A DNA stretch of 64,000 nucleotides from Gammaproteobacteria bacterium HGW-Gammaproteobacteria-1 (GTDB taxonomy: Bacteria > Pseudomonadota > Gammaproteobacteria > Thiohalomonadales > Thiohalomonadaceae), in assembly GCA_002840095.1 (NCBI GenBank), contig PGZL01000003.1, positions 1-64,000 of the forward strand, written 5' to 3'. Positions 33,665 to 44,098 of the stretch are shown piece after piece. Numbering within the stretch: the stretch's first letter is position 1; each line of letters opens with the position of its first letter. The notes under the pieces were generated by a model, which made no database searches, had not been told where the DNA came from, and saw only the letters and a list, made by a program, of their open reading frames with translations. Made by a program: the position numbers and the translations under genes.

Positions 33665-34375
33665 ATGGGCGCCCAGGGACTTTCCCGTGAGGCGGCGCTG
33701 CGTATCGGTCTGGCGGCACGGATGCTGCCGGATACCGACAGCGCAGAATTGATGCAGGTGCTGGTGCAGGCCCTCGGCTTGCCGCTCACCGAGGACAAGC
33801 TGGCCCAGATCACCGTGCGCACCCTGCGCAGCGCGGCCGACAGCCGCTACGGCAACGTGGCGATGCCCGCCATGAAGGCCGCCATGGACTGCCTGTGGGG
33901 CAAAACCACGCCCACCGTGGATGACCCGGACGTACCCAAGCCGGTGCCTTACAAGGCGGGCGACATGCCCGGTTCAATCCGCGTCGCCATCGCTTCCAAC
34001 AGCAGCGAAAACCTGGACGGCCACTTCGGCAGCTGCCTGCGCTTTCTGATCTATCAGGTGGCGGCGGACGAACTGCGCCTGGTGGACGTGCGCCGCGCCA
34101 GTACCGACGGCGAAGGTATCGACAAGAACGCCGACCGGGCGACGCAGCTCGACGATTGCCAGCTGCTGTGCGTGGTGTCCATCGGCGGCCCGGCGGCGGC
34201 CAAGGTGGTCAAGGCCGGCGTGCATCCCATCAAGTATCCGCACCGCGGCGAGGCGCAGGCGATCCTCGCCGATCTGCAACAGGTGCTGGCCGGTTCGCCG
34301 CCGCCCTGGCTGGCCCGCATCATGGGCCATCGTGCCGATCTCGAACGCTTCATGGCCGACGCCGAGGAAGCCTGA
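33665..34375 (+). CDS. nafY: NafY/NifY, nitrogenase gamma / FeMo-cofactor-binding protein
   Basis: 236 residues. The helical N-terminal domain (about 1-95) binds apo-NifDK. The C-terminal NifX-like domain (from about 105) carries the cofactor-binding region SSENLDGHFGSCLRF. It escorts FeMo-cofactor to the apo-dinitrogenase. NafY and NifY cannot be separated with certainty from sequence alone. Confidence 0.82.
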   Translation: MGAQGLSREAALRIGLAARMLPDTDSAELMQVLVQALGLPLTEDKLAQITVRTLRSAADSRYGNVAMPAMKAAMDCLWGKTTPTVDDPDVPKPVPYKAGDMPGSIRVAIASNSSENLDGHFGSCLRFLIYQVAADELRLVDVRRASTDGEGIDKNADRATQLDDCQLLCVVSIGGPAAAKVVKAGVHPIKYPHRGEAQAILADLQQVLAGSPPPWLARIMGHRADLERFMADAEEA

Positions 34376-34378
34376 GCC

Positions 34379-34648
34379 GTGGCCCTGCAGCCGGGACAGC
34401 TGGATCTCATCGCCGCCGCGGTCGATGACCCGGCGGCGCCCGATCTGGCGGCGCGGCTGCGGGCACAGTTCCCCGGCCTGAGCTTCACCGTCTGTGCCGA
34501 TGACGACATCATCGGCGGTCGTCCGGCGTTGGAGCGGGAGCGCTTCAATCTTTACCTGGTCGACGGCAGCAGCCATTGCATGAGCCTGACCCGCGATGCG
34601 GACGTGGCCTGCGGGGTGGTGGTGGCGGAGGTCACGACGGAGGAATAA
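34379..34648 (+). CDS. Small conserved nif-cluster protein (possibly DUF6129)
   Basis: 89 residues, GTG start 3 bases after the nafY stop. It contains FPGLSFTVCADDDIIGGRP and FNLYLVDGSSHCMSLT. The position after nafY and the length suggest DUF6129, but I recall that family only loosely. Function unknown. Confidence 0.65.
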   Translation: MALQPGQLDLIAAAVDDPAAPDLAARLRAQFPGLSFTVCADDDIIGGRPALERERFNLYLVDGSSHCMSLTRDADVACGVVVAEVTTEE

Positions 34649-34692
34649 GCAGAATAGCGGGAAGGCCACCCAATAATAATAAGGAGGAGTCA

Positions 34693-35109
34693 GTGGTACC
34701 CATCAACATGTCCATGGACGCGCGCATGATGCTCACGCGCATGAGCCTCATCTACGAGCGTGAACAGGGGCGGCGGGTGCGGATGAGCCGCGACGAGGAT
34801 CTCGTCGCCATCATCAATTTCGCCCTGCAGTCCCTGAACAAGGAATACCGGCGTTATTACGACGCCTTTGTTGCACTGCTGAGCGCCGGCGAGATTCGCG
34901 AGCTGGTGGCGCAGGGGGCGCAGATCTATCGCGGCGCAAAGGTGATTGACGGGCCGGATGCACCGGCTGGTGCGGTGCCCGTGACCACGCGCACCTATCG
35001 CGGCGTGGCGCAGGAGGTTCCGGCCGCGGCGCCGCGGCAGGAGTCCGGCATGCGGGCGGAGGCGGCGAAGCCCAAACGCATCTATCGCGGTCGCGTGGTC
35101 GAGGATTGA
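34693..35109 (+). CDS. Unknown protein encoded downstream of nafY
   Basis: 138 residues. AAGGAGGA at 34,681 fits a GTG start at 34,693, with ATG 34,708 as alternative. The N-terminal part is helical (MMLTRMSLIYEREQGRRVRM). The C-terminal part is Ala/Pro-rich and holds a repeated short motif: IYRGAKV, TYRGVAQE, IYRGRVVED. No family recognised. It ends just before modE and may be the last gene of the nifH transcript. Confidence 0.6.
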   Translation: MVPINMSMDARMMLTRMSLIYEREQGRRVRMSRDEDLVAIINFALQSLNKEYRRYYDAFVALLSAGEIRELVAQGAQIYRGAKVIDGPDAPAGAVPVTTRTYRGVAQEVPAAAPRQESGMRAEAAKPKRIYRGRVVED

Positions 35110-35161
35110 GGCGGTAACAAGGCGGGGGGCGGCCCGGATGGGTTGCCTTTTCGCTTCGGCT

Positions 35162-35189
35162 ACCGTTATATAAAAGAAGATATAACGGT
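35162..35189 (+). promoter_or_regulatory. ModE operator upstream of modE
   Basis: Perfect 10-bp inverted repeat ACCGTTATAT-N8-ATATAACGGT, matching the ModE consensus CGTTATAT-N-ATATAACG, 15 bases before the modE start; autoregulation is expected. Confidence 0.9.
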
Positions 35190-35204
35190 GGCGAGGTTGG
35201 GAGT

Positions 35205-36020
35205 ATGGCGCGGCGCAAGGGCGGCAAGGTGGGGATTTCGGGGCGGTTCTGGCTCAACCGGGGCGAGCAGCCCTTCCTGGGCCACGGCCGCATCGAGCTA
35301 CTGGAGCAGATCGTGACCACGGGCTCCATCTCCCAGGCGGCGCGCGCCATGGGCATGAGTTACAAGGCTGCGTGGGATGCGGTGGACTCCATGAACAACG
35401 TCTCCGAGGAGCCCCTGGTGCGGCGCAGCACCGGTGGCCGCCACGGCGGCGGCACCCAGCTCACCGACCACGGCCGCAAGCTGATTGAGGTGTACAAGGC
35501 GGCGGAGCAGGAGTACCAGCTGTTCCTGCGCCGCCTTGGCATGGGCGTGGACAACTTCGACCATTTTTACCAGCTGATGAGGAGGCTTTCCATGAAGACC
35601 AGTGCACGCAACCAGTTCCAGGGGCGCATCACCCGGCTGACCACCGGACCGGTCAACGCCGAAGTGATCATCGGCCTGCCCGGCGGCGACGAACTGGTGG
35701 CCATCGTCACCAACGAAAGCGTGAAGGGCCTGGGCCTGGAGATCGGCAGCGAGGTGTTCGCCCTGATCAAGGCATCCTGGGTGATCCTCACCGCCGGCGA
35801 TGAAACGCTGCGCACCAGCGCCCGCAACCGCCTGTGCGGCACCGTGGCGCGGCTGCAGGAAGGGCCGGTGAACTGCGAGGTGGTGATCGAGCTGCCCGGC
35901 GGCAAGTCCATCGCCGCCATCGTCACCCATGAGAGCGTCAAGAGCCTGGGCCTGCGCGTCGGCGTGGCGGCCTGTGCCCTGATCAAGGCCTCGCACATCA
36001 TTCTGGCGGTGAGCGAATGA
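35205..36020 (+). CDS. modE: Molybdate-responsive regulator ModE
   Basis: 271 residues. The N-terminal winged helix (GRIELLEQIVTTGSISQAARAMGMSYKAAWD) is followed from about 127 by two Mop/TOBE molybdate-binding repeats, each starting TSARN and ending ALIKAS (about 127-195 and 204-269). With molybdate bound, ModE dimers repress modABC. The full-length two-Mop form is present. Confidence 0.95.
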   Translation: MARRKGGKVGISGRFWLNRGEQPFLGHGRIELLEQIVTTGSISQAARAMGMSYKAAWDAVDSMNNVSEEPLVRRSTGGRHGGGTQLTDHGRKLIEVYKAAEQEYQLFLRRLGMGVDNFDHFYQLMRRLSMKTSARNQFQGRITRLTTGPVNAEVIIGLPGGDELVAIVTNESVKGLGLEIGSEVFALIKASWVILTAGDETLRTSARNRLCGTVARLQEGPVNCEVVIELPGGKSIAAIVTHESVKSLGLRVGVAACALIKASHIILAVSE

Positions 36021-36041
36021 CCTAACAGTCATTTTGCTTAT

Positions 36042-36882
<841 letters not shown>

Positions 36883-36897
36883 CTACGGAAACACACC

Positions 36898-37581
36898 ATG
36901 GGCTTTAGCGACGCCGACCTTGCCGCCATCTGGCTGACCCTGCGCCTGGCCGGCATCACCACCGTGCTGCTGCTTATCATCGGCACGCCCATCGCCTGGT
37001 GGCTGGCGCGCACGCGCTCCAACTGGAAAGGGCCGGTGGGGGCGGTGGTGGCGCTGCCCCTGGTGCTGCCGCCCACGGTGCTGGGCTTTTACCTGCTGTT
37101 GGCGATGGGGCCGAACGGCCCCGTCGGCCAGTTCACCCAATGGCTGGGGATCGGCACCTTGCCCTTCACCTTCTGGGGCCTGGTGGTCGCGTCGGTGTTC
37201 TACTCCATGCCCTTCGTGGTGCAGCCGATCCAGAACGCCATCGAATCCCTCGGCGAGCGGCCGCTGGAAGCAGCCGCCACCCTGCGCGCCGGTCCTTGGG
37301 ACACCTTCTTTACCGTGGTGCTGCCGCTGGCGCGGCCCGGCTTCTTCACCGCCGCCATCCTCGGCTTCGCCCATACCGTCGGTGAATTCGGCGTGGTGCT
37401 GATGATCGGCGGCAACATTCCCGGCGTCACCCGCGTGGTGTCGGTGCAGATCTACGACCACGTCGAGGCGCTGGAATATGCCGAGGCGCACTGGCTCGCC
37501 GCTACCATGGTGATCTTCTCCTTCCTGGTGTTGCTCGCGCTCTACACCCTCAACCCGGCGACGCGGCGCAAACAAGCATGA
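36898..37581 (+). CDS. modB: Molybdate ABC transporter permease ModB
   Basis: 227 residues, five to six transmembrane helices beginning at [20 protein letters not shown], with the ABC-contact loop [20 protein letters not shown]. Overlaps modC by four bases (ATGA). Confidence 0.95.
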   Translation: MGFSDADLAAIWLTLRLAGITTVLLLIIGTPIAWWLARTRSNWKGPVGAVVALPLVLPPTVLGFYLLLAMGPNGPVGQFTQWLGIGTLPFTFWGLVVASVFYSMPFVVQPIQNAIESLGERPLEAAATLRAGPWDTFFTVVLPLARPGFFTAAILGFAHTVGEFGVVLMIGGNIPGVTRVVSVQIYDHVEALEYAEAHWLAATMVIFSFLVLLALYTLNPATRRKQA

Positions 37582-38660
37582 GCAGCGCCATACACGCCCG
37601 CTTCAATCTCCATTGGCCCGGCTTCACCCTGGATGTCGACCTCACCCTGCCTGGCCGCGGCGTCACGGCGCTGTTCGGCCACTCCGGTTCGGGCAAGACC
37701 ACGCTGCTGCGCTGCGTCGCCGGACTGGAGCGTGCGCCCGGCGGCTATCTCGCCGTCGGCGGTGAGGAATGGCAGGACGGCAGCCATTTCCTGCCCACTT
37801 ACCGCCGTTCTCTCGGCTATGTGTTTCAGGAGGCCAGCCTGTTTCCGCACCTCAGCGCACGGGGCAATCTCGAATACGGCATGAAGCGCGTGCGCGACGC
37901 CATGGCAGGCTCCGCGCTCGATCACGCCGTCGAACTGCTCGGCATCGGCACGCTGCTCGACCGCCGTCCCGATCAGCTCTCCGGCGGCGAACGCCAGCGC
38001 GTCGCCATCGCCCGCGCCCTGGCGCTCAAGCCGCGCCTGCTACTGATGGACGAACCGCTTGCGGCGCTCGACCTAAAGCGCAAGCAGGAAATCCTGCCCT
38101 ACCTGGAACGCCTGCACGACGACCTGGAAATCCCGGTGCTCTACGTCACCCACTCGCCCGACGAAGTGGCGCACCTGGCCGATCACCTGGTCCTGCTGGA
38201 AGAGGGCGCCGTGCGCGCCGCCGGACCGCTCGGCGAACTGATGACGCGCCTCGATTTGCCCCTGGCCCGCGACGAGGCCGCCGAGTCGATCATCGAAACC
38301 GTCGTCGCCGGCCACGACGACAACTACAAGCTTACCTACCTCGACTTCCGCGGAGGCCGCTTCGCCGTCGGCCGCCTGCAACGCAAGATCGGCAAGCCCG
38401 CCCGCGTCCGTATCCATGCCCGCGACGTCAGCATCTCTCTCAAGGAACACCGCGACAGCAGCATCGTTAACATCATCGCCGCGCAGGTACAGGAACTCGC
38501 CCCCCTCAACGACTGGCAGATGGTCGTCCGCCTCGGCCTCGGCCCGGAAGCCACCGTGCCCCTGCTGGCCCGCATCACCCGCCGTTCCGCCGACATGCTC
38601 GAACTGACGCCGGGGAAAAACGTTTTTGCCCAGGTGAAGAGCGTCGTGCTGGCGGATTGA
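37578..38660 (+). CDS. modC: Molybdate ABC transporter ATPase ModC
   Basis: 360 residues. Walker [10 protein letters not shown] (about 36-44), signature [15 protein letters not shown], Walker [13 protein letters not shown], and a C-terminal TOBE/Mop regulatory domain (about 290-355). Powers molybdate uptake. Confidence 0.96.
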   Translation: MSSAIHARFNLHWPGFTLDVDLTLPGRGVTALFGHSGSGKTTLLRCVAGLERAPGGYLAVGGEEWQDGSHFLPTYRRSLGYVFQEASLFPHLSARGNLEYGMKRVRDAMAGSALDHAVELLGIGTLLDRRPDQLSGGERQRVAIARALALKPRLLLMDEPLAALDLKRKQEILPYLERLHDDLEIPVLYVTHSPDEVAHLADHLVLLEEGAVRAAGPLGELMTRLDLPLARDEAAESIIETVVAGHDDNYKLTYLDFRGGRFAVGRLQRKIGKPARVRIHARDVSISLKEHRDSSIVNIIAAQVQELAPLNDWQMVVRLGLGPEATVPLLARITRRSADMLELTPGKNVFAQVKSVVLAD

Positions 38661-39000
38661 TGCCGTCTCTCTTCTTCTCCCTCTGATAGCAGGTTGGGCT
38701 GAGGAACGAGGCCCGACGTGGCATGCCGATGCGTTGGGCTTATTGCGTCAGCCCAACCTACGGGAACTGCGATTGTCACCAGTTTGTTCAGTTCAAAGTA
38801 GGATGGGTAGAGCGCAGCGAAACCCATCATTTCTGTGGCTGATATAGGCGCGATGGGTTTCGCTTTGCTCTACCCATCCTACGGGACGAGCGTGGTTCAG
38901 GCCCCTTCCGGCATGACGGAAAATCGGCGGCAGGATATGGTTTTCGCTAGTATTCTGAAAGGCCTGTATTCGACCCCGTTTTGCAGCGGAGCCCACCCTC
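38661..39000. repeat. Intergenic region with family A hairpin
   Basis: 38,798-38,883 is an inverted pair GTAGGATGGGTAGAGCGCAG / CTTTGCTCTACCCATCCTAC separated by about 25 bases. A related AGGTTGGGC pair precedes it (38,690-38,762). No gene seen. Confidence 0.8.
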
Positions 39001-39561
39001 ATGAAGACACAATACTACGCGGCAGCGAGTCTCGACGGATTCATCGCCACCGAAGACGATTCCCTGGACTGGCTATTCCCGCTGGGCAATGTGAACGATA
39101 CGAGCTATCCGTCCTTTATCGCCGAAGTCGGCGCAATGGCGATGGGCTCGGCAACCTACGAGTGGATGCTGCATCATGTCGTTGAGGTGGCTGCCGAAAC
39201 GGGATCAGCCTGGCCCTATGCCCAGCCGGTGTGGGTATTCTCCAGTAGAGAGCTTCCCGCGATAAAGGGTGCGGACATTCACTTCGTCCAGGGCGACGTG
39301 CGGCCGGTTCATGCGGAAATGCGCAAGGCGGCGGGGACGAAGAATATCTGGATAGTGGGCGGCGGTGGGCTTGCCGGCCAGTTCTTTGACGCGGGCTTGT
39401 TGGACGAACTGATTGTCCAGGTCTGTTCGGTTACCCTGGGGAAGGGCAAGCCGCTGTTTCCGCGTCAACTGATCAGTCCTCCGCTACGCCTGATCGGCGT
39501 GCAACAGTTCGGCCCGGGCTTCGCGGAGCTGTGCTATCAGGTACCGAAGAGCGTGGATTGA
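39001..39561 (+). CDS. RibD C-terminal/dihydrofolate reductase-like protein
   Basis: 186 residues with the bacterial-type DHFR fold of the YyaP/RibD_C group (MKTQYYAAASLDGFIA, MGSATYEWML, IWIVGGGGLAGQFFDAG). Such proteins are NAD(P)H-binding reductases of unknown substrate; this one lacks the rest of RibD. It is not obviously related to nitrogen fixation. Confidence 0.85.
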   Translation: MKTQYYAAASLDGFIATEDDSLDWLFPLGNVNDTSYPSFIAEVGAMAMGSATYEWMLHHVVEVAAETGSAWPYAQPVWVFSSRELPAIKGADIHFVQGDVRPVHAEMRKAAGTKNIWIVGGGGLAGQFFDAGLLDELIVQVCSVTLGKGKPLFPRQLISPPLRLIGVQQFGPGFAELCYQVPKSVD

Positions 39562-39624
39562 TACGGCACTCGATTGGCCGAATCCGTGGCGGGCTTGTTT
39601 CCCGATTTCAGGAGGGCTTCCAAT

Positions 39625-39873
39625 ATGTTGGAATTAAGGCCAAATTGCGAATGCTGTGACAGGGATTTGCCGCCGGATTCTACCGAGGCACGTATTTGTA
39701 CGTATGAGTGCACGTTTTGCGCGGAGTGTGCTGAAGGCGTGCTCGGTGGGCAGTGTCCAAATTGCGGTGGCGAGCTGGTTGTGAGGCCGCGTCGGCCGGC
39801 GGCAATGCTCGCCAAAGACCCTGCGTCCACAAGGCGCGTGCTCAAGCCTGCGGGCTGCAATAAGTCGGCCTAG
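39625..39873 (+). CDS. DUF1272 zinc-ribbon-like protein
   Basis: 82 residues; paired Cys motifs (CECCDRDLP, CTYECTFCAECAE, CPNCGGELVVRPRRP) identify the DUF1272 family of small metal-binding proteins. ATG 39,625 starts the conserved MLELRPNCE. A 14-residue longer or shorter start is excluded by the family N-terminus. Confidence 0.85.
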   Translation: MLELRPNCECCDRDLPPDSTEARICTYECTFCAECAEGVLGGQCPNCGGELVVRPRRPAAMLAKDPASTRRVLKPAGCNKSA

Positions 39874-39933
39874 GGAGTTGGAGCTTCTGGCCAGCCGTTG
39901 TTAACGTAGTGCTACATCAAATGGGGGGAAATA

Positions 39934-40311
39934 ATGAAAATTTTTATCAGGGCGATGCCGTTGCTGACGGTAATGATGTTTCCGTACTCCTTGCACGCGG
40001 CGGAGGTAAGCAAGAGCGACTGGATAAGTGCGATGACTACCGTACTACCGACGGCGTTTTGCAATTCCAGCCAGTACTTCAGGCAGTGTTTCAACGTCAC
40101 GGCCCAGGAGTGCGAAGAGACGGCGGCGTCTGCAGCACGGGTCTGCCTGAACAAGAACAAGGACCAGATCCCGGAGGTGTTGCATCAGCCCCAGGATGGC
40201 ACGCACTGGGGCACGGTAGTCGGCGCCTGCGCCGGCGAGGCCTACGAACTGGCCCTGGTCAAGAAACGCATCAGCAACAGCAAGTGCGACGATCCGGCCA
40301 ATTGGCAATAG
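39934..40311 (+). CDS. Secreted Cys-rich hypothetical protein
   Basis: 125 residues. The signal peptide MKIFIRAMPLLTVMMFPYSL-HAA precedes a mature domain with six cysteines, probably disulfide-bonded in the periplasm (FCNSSQYFRQCFNVTAQECE). AATGGGGGGAAATA serves as ribosome-binding site. No family recognised; it lies between two nif operons without visible nif control. Confidence 0.65.
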   Translation: MKIFIRAMPLLTVMMFPYSLHAAEVSKSDWISAMTTVLPTAFCNSSQYFRQCFNVTAQECEETAASAARVCLNKNKDQIPEVLHQPQDGTHWGTVVGACAGEAYELALVKKRISNSKCDDPANWQ

Positions 40312-40384
40312 CTGTGTCCATGTAGGGATGGTCGTGCTCCGATGCGCACAAGAGGCGGCCGGAATGTCGCCTTAGCCACCCCAT

Positions 40385-40400
40385 TGTCGCGTTTGTTACA
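40385..40400 (+). promoter_or_regulatory. NifA upstream activator sequence for nifE
   Basis: TGT-CGCGTTTGTT-ACA, exact TGT-N10-ACA, almost the same spacer as at nifV, about 55 bases ahead of the -24 element. Confidence 0.8.
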
Positions 40401-40444
40401 CACGACAATTCATAAAACCATAATAAATACAATGAAGTAACACA

Positions 40445-40460
40445 TGGCACGGCGGTTGCT
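40445..40460 (+). promoter_or_regulatory. Sigma-54 promoter of nifENX
   Basis: TGGCAC-GGCGG-TTGCT, same 16 bases as the nifH promoter. It shows that the ATG at 40,444 cannot be the nifE start. Confidence 0.95.
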
Positions 40461-40497
40461 GAAGGAATATCAAACCTTCAGCCCCCAAGGTGCCGCC

Positions 40498-41883
40498 ATG
40501 CAGCCGAAAGACATCGCCGCCCTGCTCGACGAACCGGCCTGTGCCCACAACACCAAGGAAAAGTCCGGTTGTGCCCGGCCCAAGCCCGGCTCCACCGCCG
40601 GCGGCTGCGCCTTCGACGGCGCGCAGATTGCCCTGCTGCCCATCGCCGACGTGGCCCACATCGTCCACGGCCCCATTGCCTGTGCCGGTTCTTCCTGGGA
40701 CAACCGCGGCACCCGTTCCACCGGGCCGACGCTGTACCGCATCGGCATGACCACCGACCTTACCGAGCAGGACGTGATCATGGGCCGCTCGGAGAAGCGG
40801 CTGTTTCACTCCATCAAGCAGGCCATCGACAGCTATTCCCCCGCGGCGGTGTTCATCTATAACACCTGCGTGCCTGCCCTCATCGGCGACGACGTCGACG
40901 CCATCTGCAAGGCGGCGGCGGAGAAGTGGGGCGTGCCGGTGGTGCCGGTGGACGGCGCCGGCTTTTACGGCACCAAGAATCTGGGCAACCGCATCGCCGG
41001 CGAGGCGATGGTGAAGCACGTCATCGGCACCCGCGAGCCCGATCCGCTGCCCGCCGGCAGCGAGCGGCCCGGCATCACGGTGCACGACATCAACCTCATC
41101 GGTGAGTACAACATCGCCGGCGAGCTGTGGCACGTGCTGCCGCTGCTGGACGAACTGGGCCTGCGCGTGCTGTGCACGCTGTCGGGCGACGCGCGCTTCC
41201 GCGAGGTGCAGACCATGCATCGCGCCGAGGTGAACATGATGGTCTGCTCCAAGGCCATGGTGAACGTGGCGCGCAAGCTGGAGCAGAAATACGGCACGCC
41301 GTGGTTCGAGGGCAGCTTCTACGGCGTGCGCGACGTCAGCCAGGCGCTGCGCGACTTTGCCCGCCTGATCAATGACCCGGATCTGACCGTCCGCACCGAG
41401 CAGGTGATTGCCCGCGAGGAGGCCAAGGCCGATGCCCTGCTGCAGCCGTGGCGCGAACGCCTCGACGGCCGCCGCGCGCTGCTCTACACCGGCGGCGTGA
41501 AGTCCTGGTCGGTGATCTCGGCCCTGCAGGACCTCGGCCTCAAGGTGGTGGCCACCGGCACCAACAAGTCCACCGAAGAGGACAAGGCGCGCATCCGCGA
41601 GCTGATGGGACCGGACGTGAAGATGCTGGACGAGGGCAGCCCGCGCGCGCTGCTCGACACCGTGCGCGACTACCAGGCCGACATCCTCATCGCCGGCGGC
41701 CGCAACATGTACACCGCGCTCAAGGCGCGCATCCCCTTCCTCGACATCAACCAGGAACGCGAATTTGGCTACGCCGGTTATGCCGGCATGGCGGAACTGG
41801 CACGTCAGCTGGCGCTCACCATCGAAAACCCCATCTGGCCGGCGTTGCGCAAGAGCGCGCCGTGGGAGGGGCCGGCGGAATGA
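40498..41883 (+). CDS. nifE: FeMo-cofactor scaffold subunit NifE
   Basis: 461 residues, NifD paralogue that with NifN holds the cofactor precursor while Mo and homocitrate are added. Conserved Cys positions are seen in [35 protein letters not shown] and [14 protein letters not shown] 40,498 is 37 bases after the sigma-54 promoter. Confidence 0.96.
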   Translation: MQPKDIAALLDEPACAHNTKEKSGCARPKPGSTAGGCAFDGAQIALLPIADVAHIVHGPIACAGSSWDNRGTRSTGPTLYRIGMTTDLTEQDVIMGRSEKRLFHSIKQAIDSYSPAAVFIYNTCVPALIGDDVDAICKAAAEKWGVPVVPVDGAGFYGTKNLGNRIAGEAMVKHVIGTREPDPLPAGSERPGITVHDINLIGEYNIAGELWHVLPLLDELGLRVLCTLSGDARFREVQTMHRAEVNMMVCSKAMVNVARKLEQKYGTPWFEGSFYGVRDVSQALRDFARLINDPDLTVRTEQVIAREEAKADALLQPWRERLDGRRALLYTGGVKSWSVISALQDLGLKVVATGTNKSTEEDKARIRELMGPDVKMLDEGSPRALLDTVRDYQADILIAGGRNMYTALKARIPFLDINQEREFGYAGYAGMAELARQLALTIENPIWPALRKSAPWEGPAE

Positions 41884-41889
41884 AGTACG

Positions 41890-42146
41890 GACGGAAAACA
41901 CATCTGCCGCAGAGGCGCGGAGACGCAGAGGACGCAAAGATAGGCGTCCATTGCATTCCTCATCACGGCGGCTGCGCGTTGACCATGCGTATGGTGCGCA
42001 CTGAGCATCGTGCGTGGCATACCAAGGCGATTGGTGCGCAATGCGCACCCTACGGTGTCGAATACATCCACCGCAGAGACGCAGAGGTCGCAGAGCAATT
42101 AAGGCATTCCTTCTTCCGCGCCTCTGCGTCTCTGCGGCAATCTGGT
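41890..42146. repeat. Composite repeat in the nifE-nifN gap
   Basis: Family D arms (41,904-41,939 and 42,070-42,139) surround a family B hairpin (41,991-42,055), i.e. one repeat nested in another. Confidence 0.8.
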
Positions 42147-42159
42147 TTTGGAGGCTGAC

Positions 42160-43509
42160 ATGGTTACGGTACTCAAACGCAACAAGGCGCTGACGGTCAA
42201 TCCTCTCAAGACCAGCCAGCCGCTGGGCGCCACCCTGGCCTTTCTCGGCCTGAACAAGGCCATGCCGCTGATGCACGGCTCGCAGGGCTGCACGGCCTTT
42301 GCCAAGGTGATGTTCGTGCGCCACTTCCGCGAACCCATTCCCTTGCAGACCACGGCCATGGATCAGGTCAGCACGGTGATGGGGGCCGACGACAGCGTGG
42401 TGGAAGCGCTGGCGACCATTTTTTCCAAGAACAAGCCGCAGGTGATCGGCCTGATGACCACCGGCCTGTCGGAGACGCAGGGCGCCGATATCCTGCGAGC
42501 GGTAAAGATGTTCCGCGCCGCCCACCCCGAGTTCGCCGAGCGTCATGTGGTGCCGGTGAATACGCCCGACTACACCGGCGGCCTGGAGAGCGGCTTTGCC
42601 CTGGCGGTGCAGGCCATGGTGGAAACCCTGGTGCCCGAGTCGAACCGTGCCGGGCTGCGCCAGCGTCAGGTCAACGTTCTGGCCGGCGCACACCTGACGC
42701 CGGGTGACATCGAGGCGCTGAAGGAGATGATCGAGGCATTCGAGCTGCGCCCGGTGGTGTTGCCGGACATCGCCGATTCCCTCGACGGCCACCTGACACC
42801 CAACGACTTCACACCGCATACCGTGGGCGGCACGCTGCTGTCCGATATCGAACTCATGGGCGAGTCGGCGGCGACGCTGGTGATCGGCGCCGCACTCGGC
42901 CAGGCCGCCGACGCGCTCAAGGCGCGTACCGGCGTGCCGGATTATCGCTTCGACCATCTGCTCGGCCTCGATGCGGTCGACGGATTTGTGCACACCCTGA
43001 GCCGTATCGCCGAACGCCCGGTGCCGGAGCGCATCGTGCGCCAGCGCGCGCAGTTGCAGGATGCGCTGGTTGACGGCCACTTCATGCTTGGCCTGCGCCG
43101 TGTCGCCGTCGCCGCCGAGCCGGATCAGCTGCTGGCCCTCACCGAGATGCTGCAGGGTCTGGGTGCCGAGGTGGTGGCCGCCGTAGCGCCCAGCCGCGGC
43201 CCGGCGCTGGAGAAGCTGGCACTGGCCGAGGTGAAGATCGGCGACCTGGAAGATCTGGAACACATGGCGCGGGAAGGCCATGCCGAACTGCTGCTCGGCA
43301 ACTCCCACCTGGGACAGGCGGCGCACCGCCTCGGCCTGCCGTTGCAACGCATCGGCTTCCCACTGTACGACGTGGTGGGCGGCTACCAGCGCGCCGCCAT
43401 CGGCTATCGCGGTACGCGGGCACTGTTGTTCGACCTGGCCAACCTGATGCTGGAACACGGTCATCACGAGATCGAGCCGTACCATTCTGTATACAAGGTG
43501 GGGGACTAG
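42160..43509 (+). CDS. nifN: FeMo-cofactor scaffold subunit NifN
   Basis: 449 residues, NifK paralogue (NPLKTSQPLGATLAFLG, MPLMHGSQGCTAFAK, GLMTTGLSETQGAD). ATG 42,160 follows GGAGGCTGAC; a longer frame starts in the repeat. It lacks the usual ligand at the NifK Cys153 position (TTGLSET), as is normal for NifN. Confidence 0.95.
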   Translation: MVTVLKRNKALTVNPLKTSQPLGATLAFLGLNKAMPLMHGSQGCTAFAKVMFVRHFREPIPLQTTAMDQVSTVMGADDSVVEALATIFSKNKPQVIGLMTTGLSETQGADILRAVKMFRAAHPEFAERHVVPVNTPDYTGGLESGFALAVQAMVETLVPESNRAGLRQRQVNVLAGAHLTPGDIEALKEMIEAFELRPVVLPDIADSLDGHLTPNDFTPHTVGGTLLSDIELMGESAATLVIGAALGQAADALKARTGVPDYRFDHLLGLDAVDGFVHTLSRIAERPVPERIVRQRAQLQDALVDGHFMLGLRRVAVAAEPDQLLALTEMLQGLGAEVVAAVAPSRGPALEKLALAEVKIGDLEDLEHMAREGHAELLLGNSHLGQAAHRLGLPLQRIGFPLYDVVGGYQRAAIGYRGTRALLFDLANLMLEHGHHEIEPYHSVYKVGD

Positions 43510-43511
43510 CC

Positions 43512-43991
43512 ATGGCCATGCAACGTCAACTGCGGGTACTGGAAAACGAGACTGCCGGTGACGGCGCCGCTGCCTTGCAGGTGGCCTTCGCCACCTCCGA
43601 CCTCAAGCACGTGGACCAGCATTTCGGCTCCGCCGAGCGTTTCGCCATCTACCGGGTCGAGGCGGAGCGGGTGACGCTGTCGCAGGTGGCCGAGTTTGGC
43701 TCGCTGGAAAAGGACGGCAACGAAAACAAGTTGTTGGAAAAATTCGTGCTGCTCGACGGTTGTGCTGCCGTGTACAGCCAGGCCATCGGCCCGTCGGCCG
43801 TGCGCCAGCTGCTCGGCCTCGGCATCCAGCCCCTGCGCGTACCGGAAGGCAGTGGCATCACCGCGCTGCTCACGGCGTTGCAGCACGAGCTGGCCGCCGG
43901 CAACACCGGCTGGATCAGCCGGGCACTGGAACGCCAGCGGCGCGACCGCAAGCGCTTCGACGCCATGGAGGCGGAGGGCTGGGAAGACTGA
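43512..43991 (+). CDS. nifX: NifX, FeMo-cofactor/NifB-co carrier
   Basis: 159 residues with the cofactor-binding region TSDLKHVDQHFGSAERFAIY. Shuttles NifB-co and the VK cluster to and from NifEN. It starts 3 bases after the nifN stop codon. Confidence 0.94.
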   Translation: MAMQRQLRVLENETAGDGAAALQVAFATSDLKHVDQHFGSAERFAIYRVEAERVTLSQVAEFGSLEKDGNENKLLEKFVLLDGCAAVYSQAIGPSAVRQLLGLGIQPLRVPEGSGITALLTALQHELAAGNTGWISRALERQRRDRKRFDAMEAEGWED

Positions 43992-43994
43992 TCG

Positions 43995-44090
43995 ATGCGA
44001 GTATCGTCCGGGATGCGGGACATGGAGTTGAGCGGTAATTCGGGGGCGAGTTACAGCGTCTGTGTACCGCATCCCCGACGATATTCGACT
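43995..44090. repeat. Long hairpin between nifX and the DUF269 gene
   Basis: CGAGTATCGTCCGGGATGCG opposes CGCATCCCCGACGATATTCG with three mismatches; loop about 50 bases. Not a member of families A-F. Confidence 0.7.
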
Positions 44091-44098
44091 GAGGGAGC

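Noticed and set aside
40396-43485. A 1029-codon open frame on the minus strand across nifE and nifN
   Set aside because: It is antisense to two unmistakable nif genes, His/Gln/Gly-rich as expected for a shadow of GC-rich coding DNA, and has no start signals or family resemblance. The same holds for the long antisense frames over dnaE2 (1189-2730), nifB (20,070-21,713), nifD (29,862-31,439), nifK (31,247-33,121), mutS and alaS.
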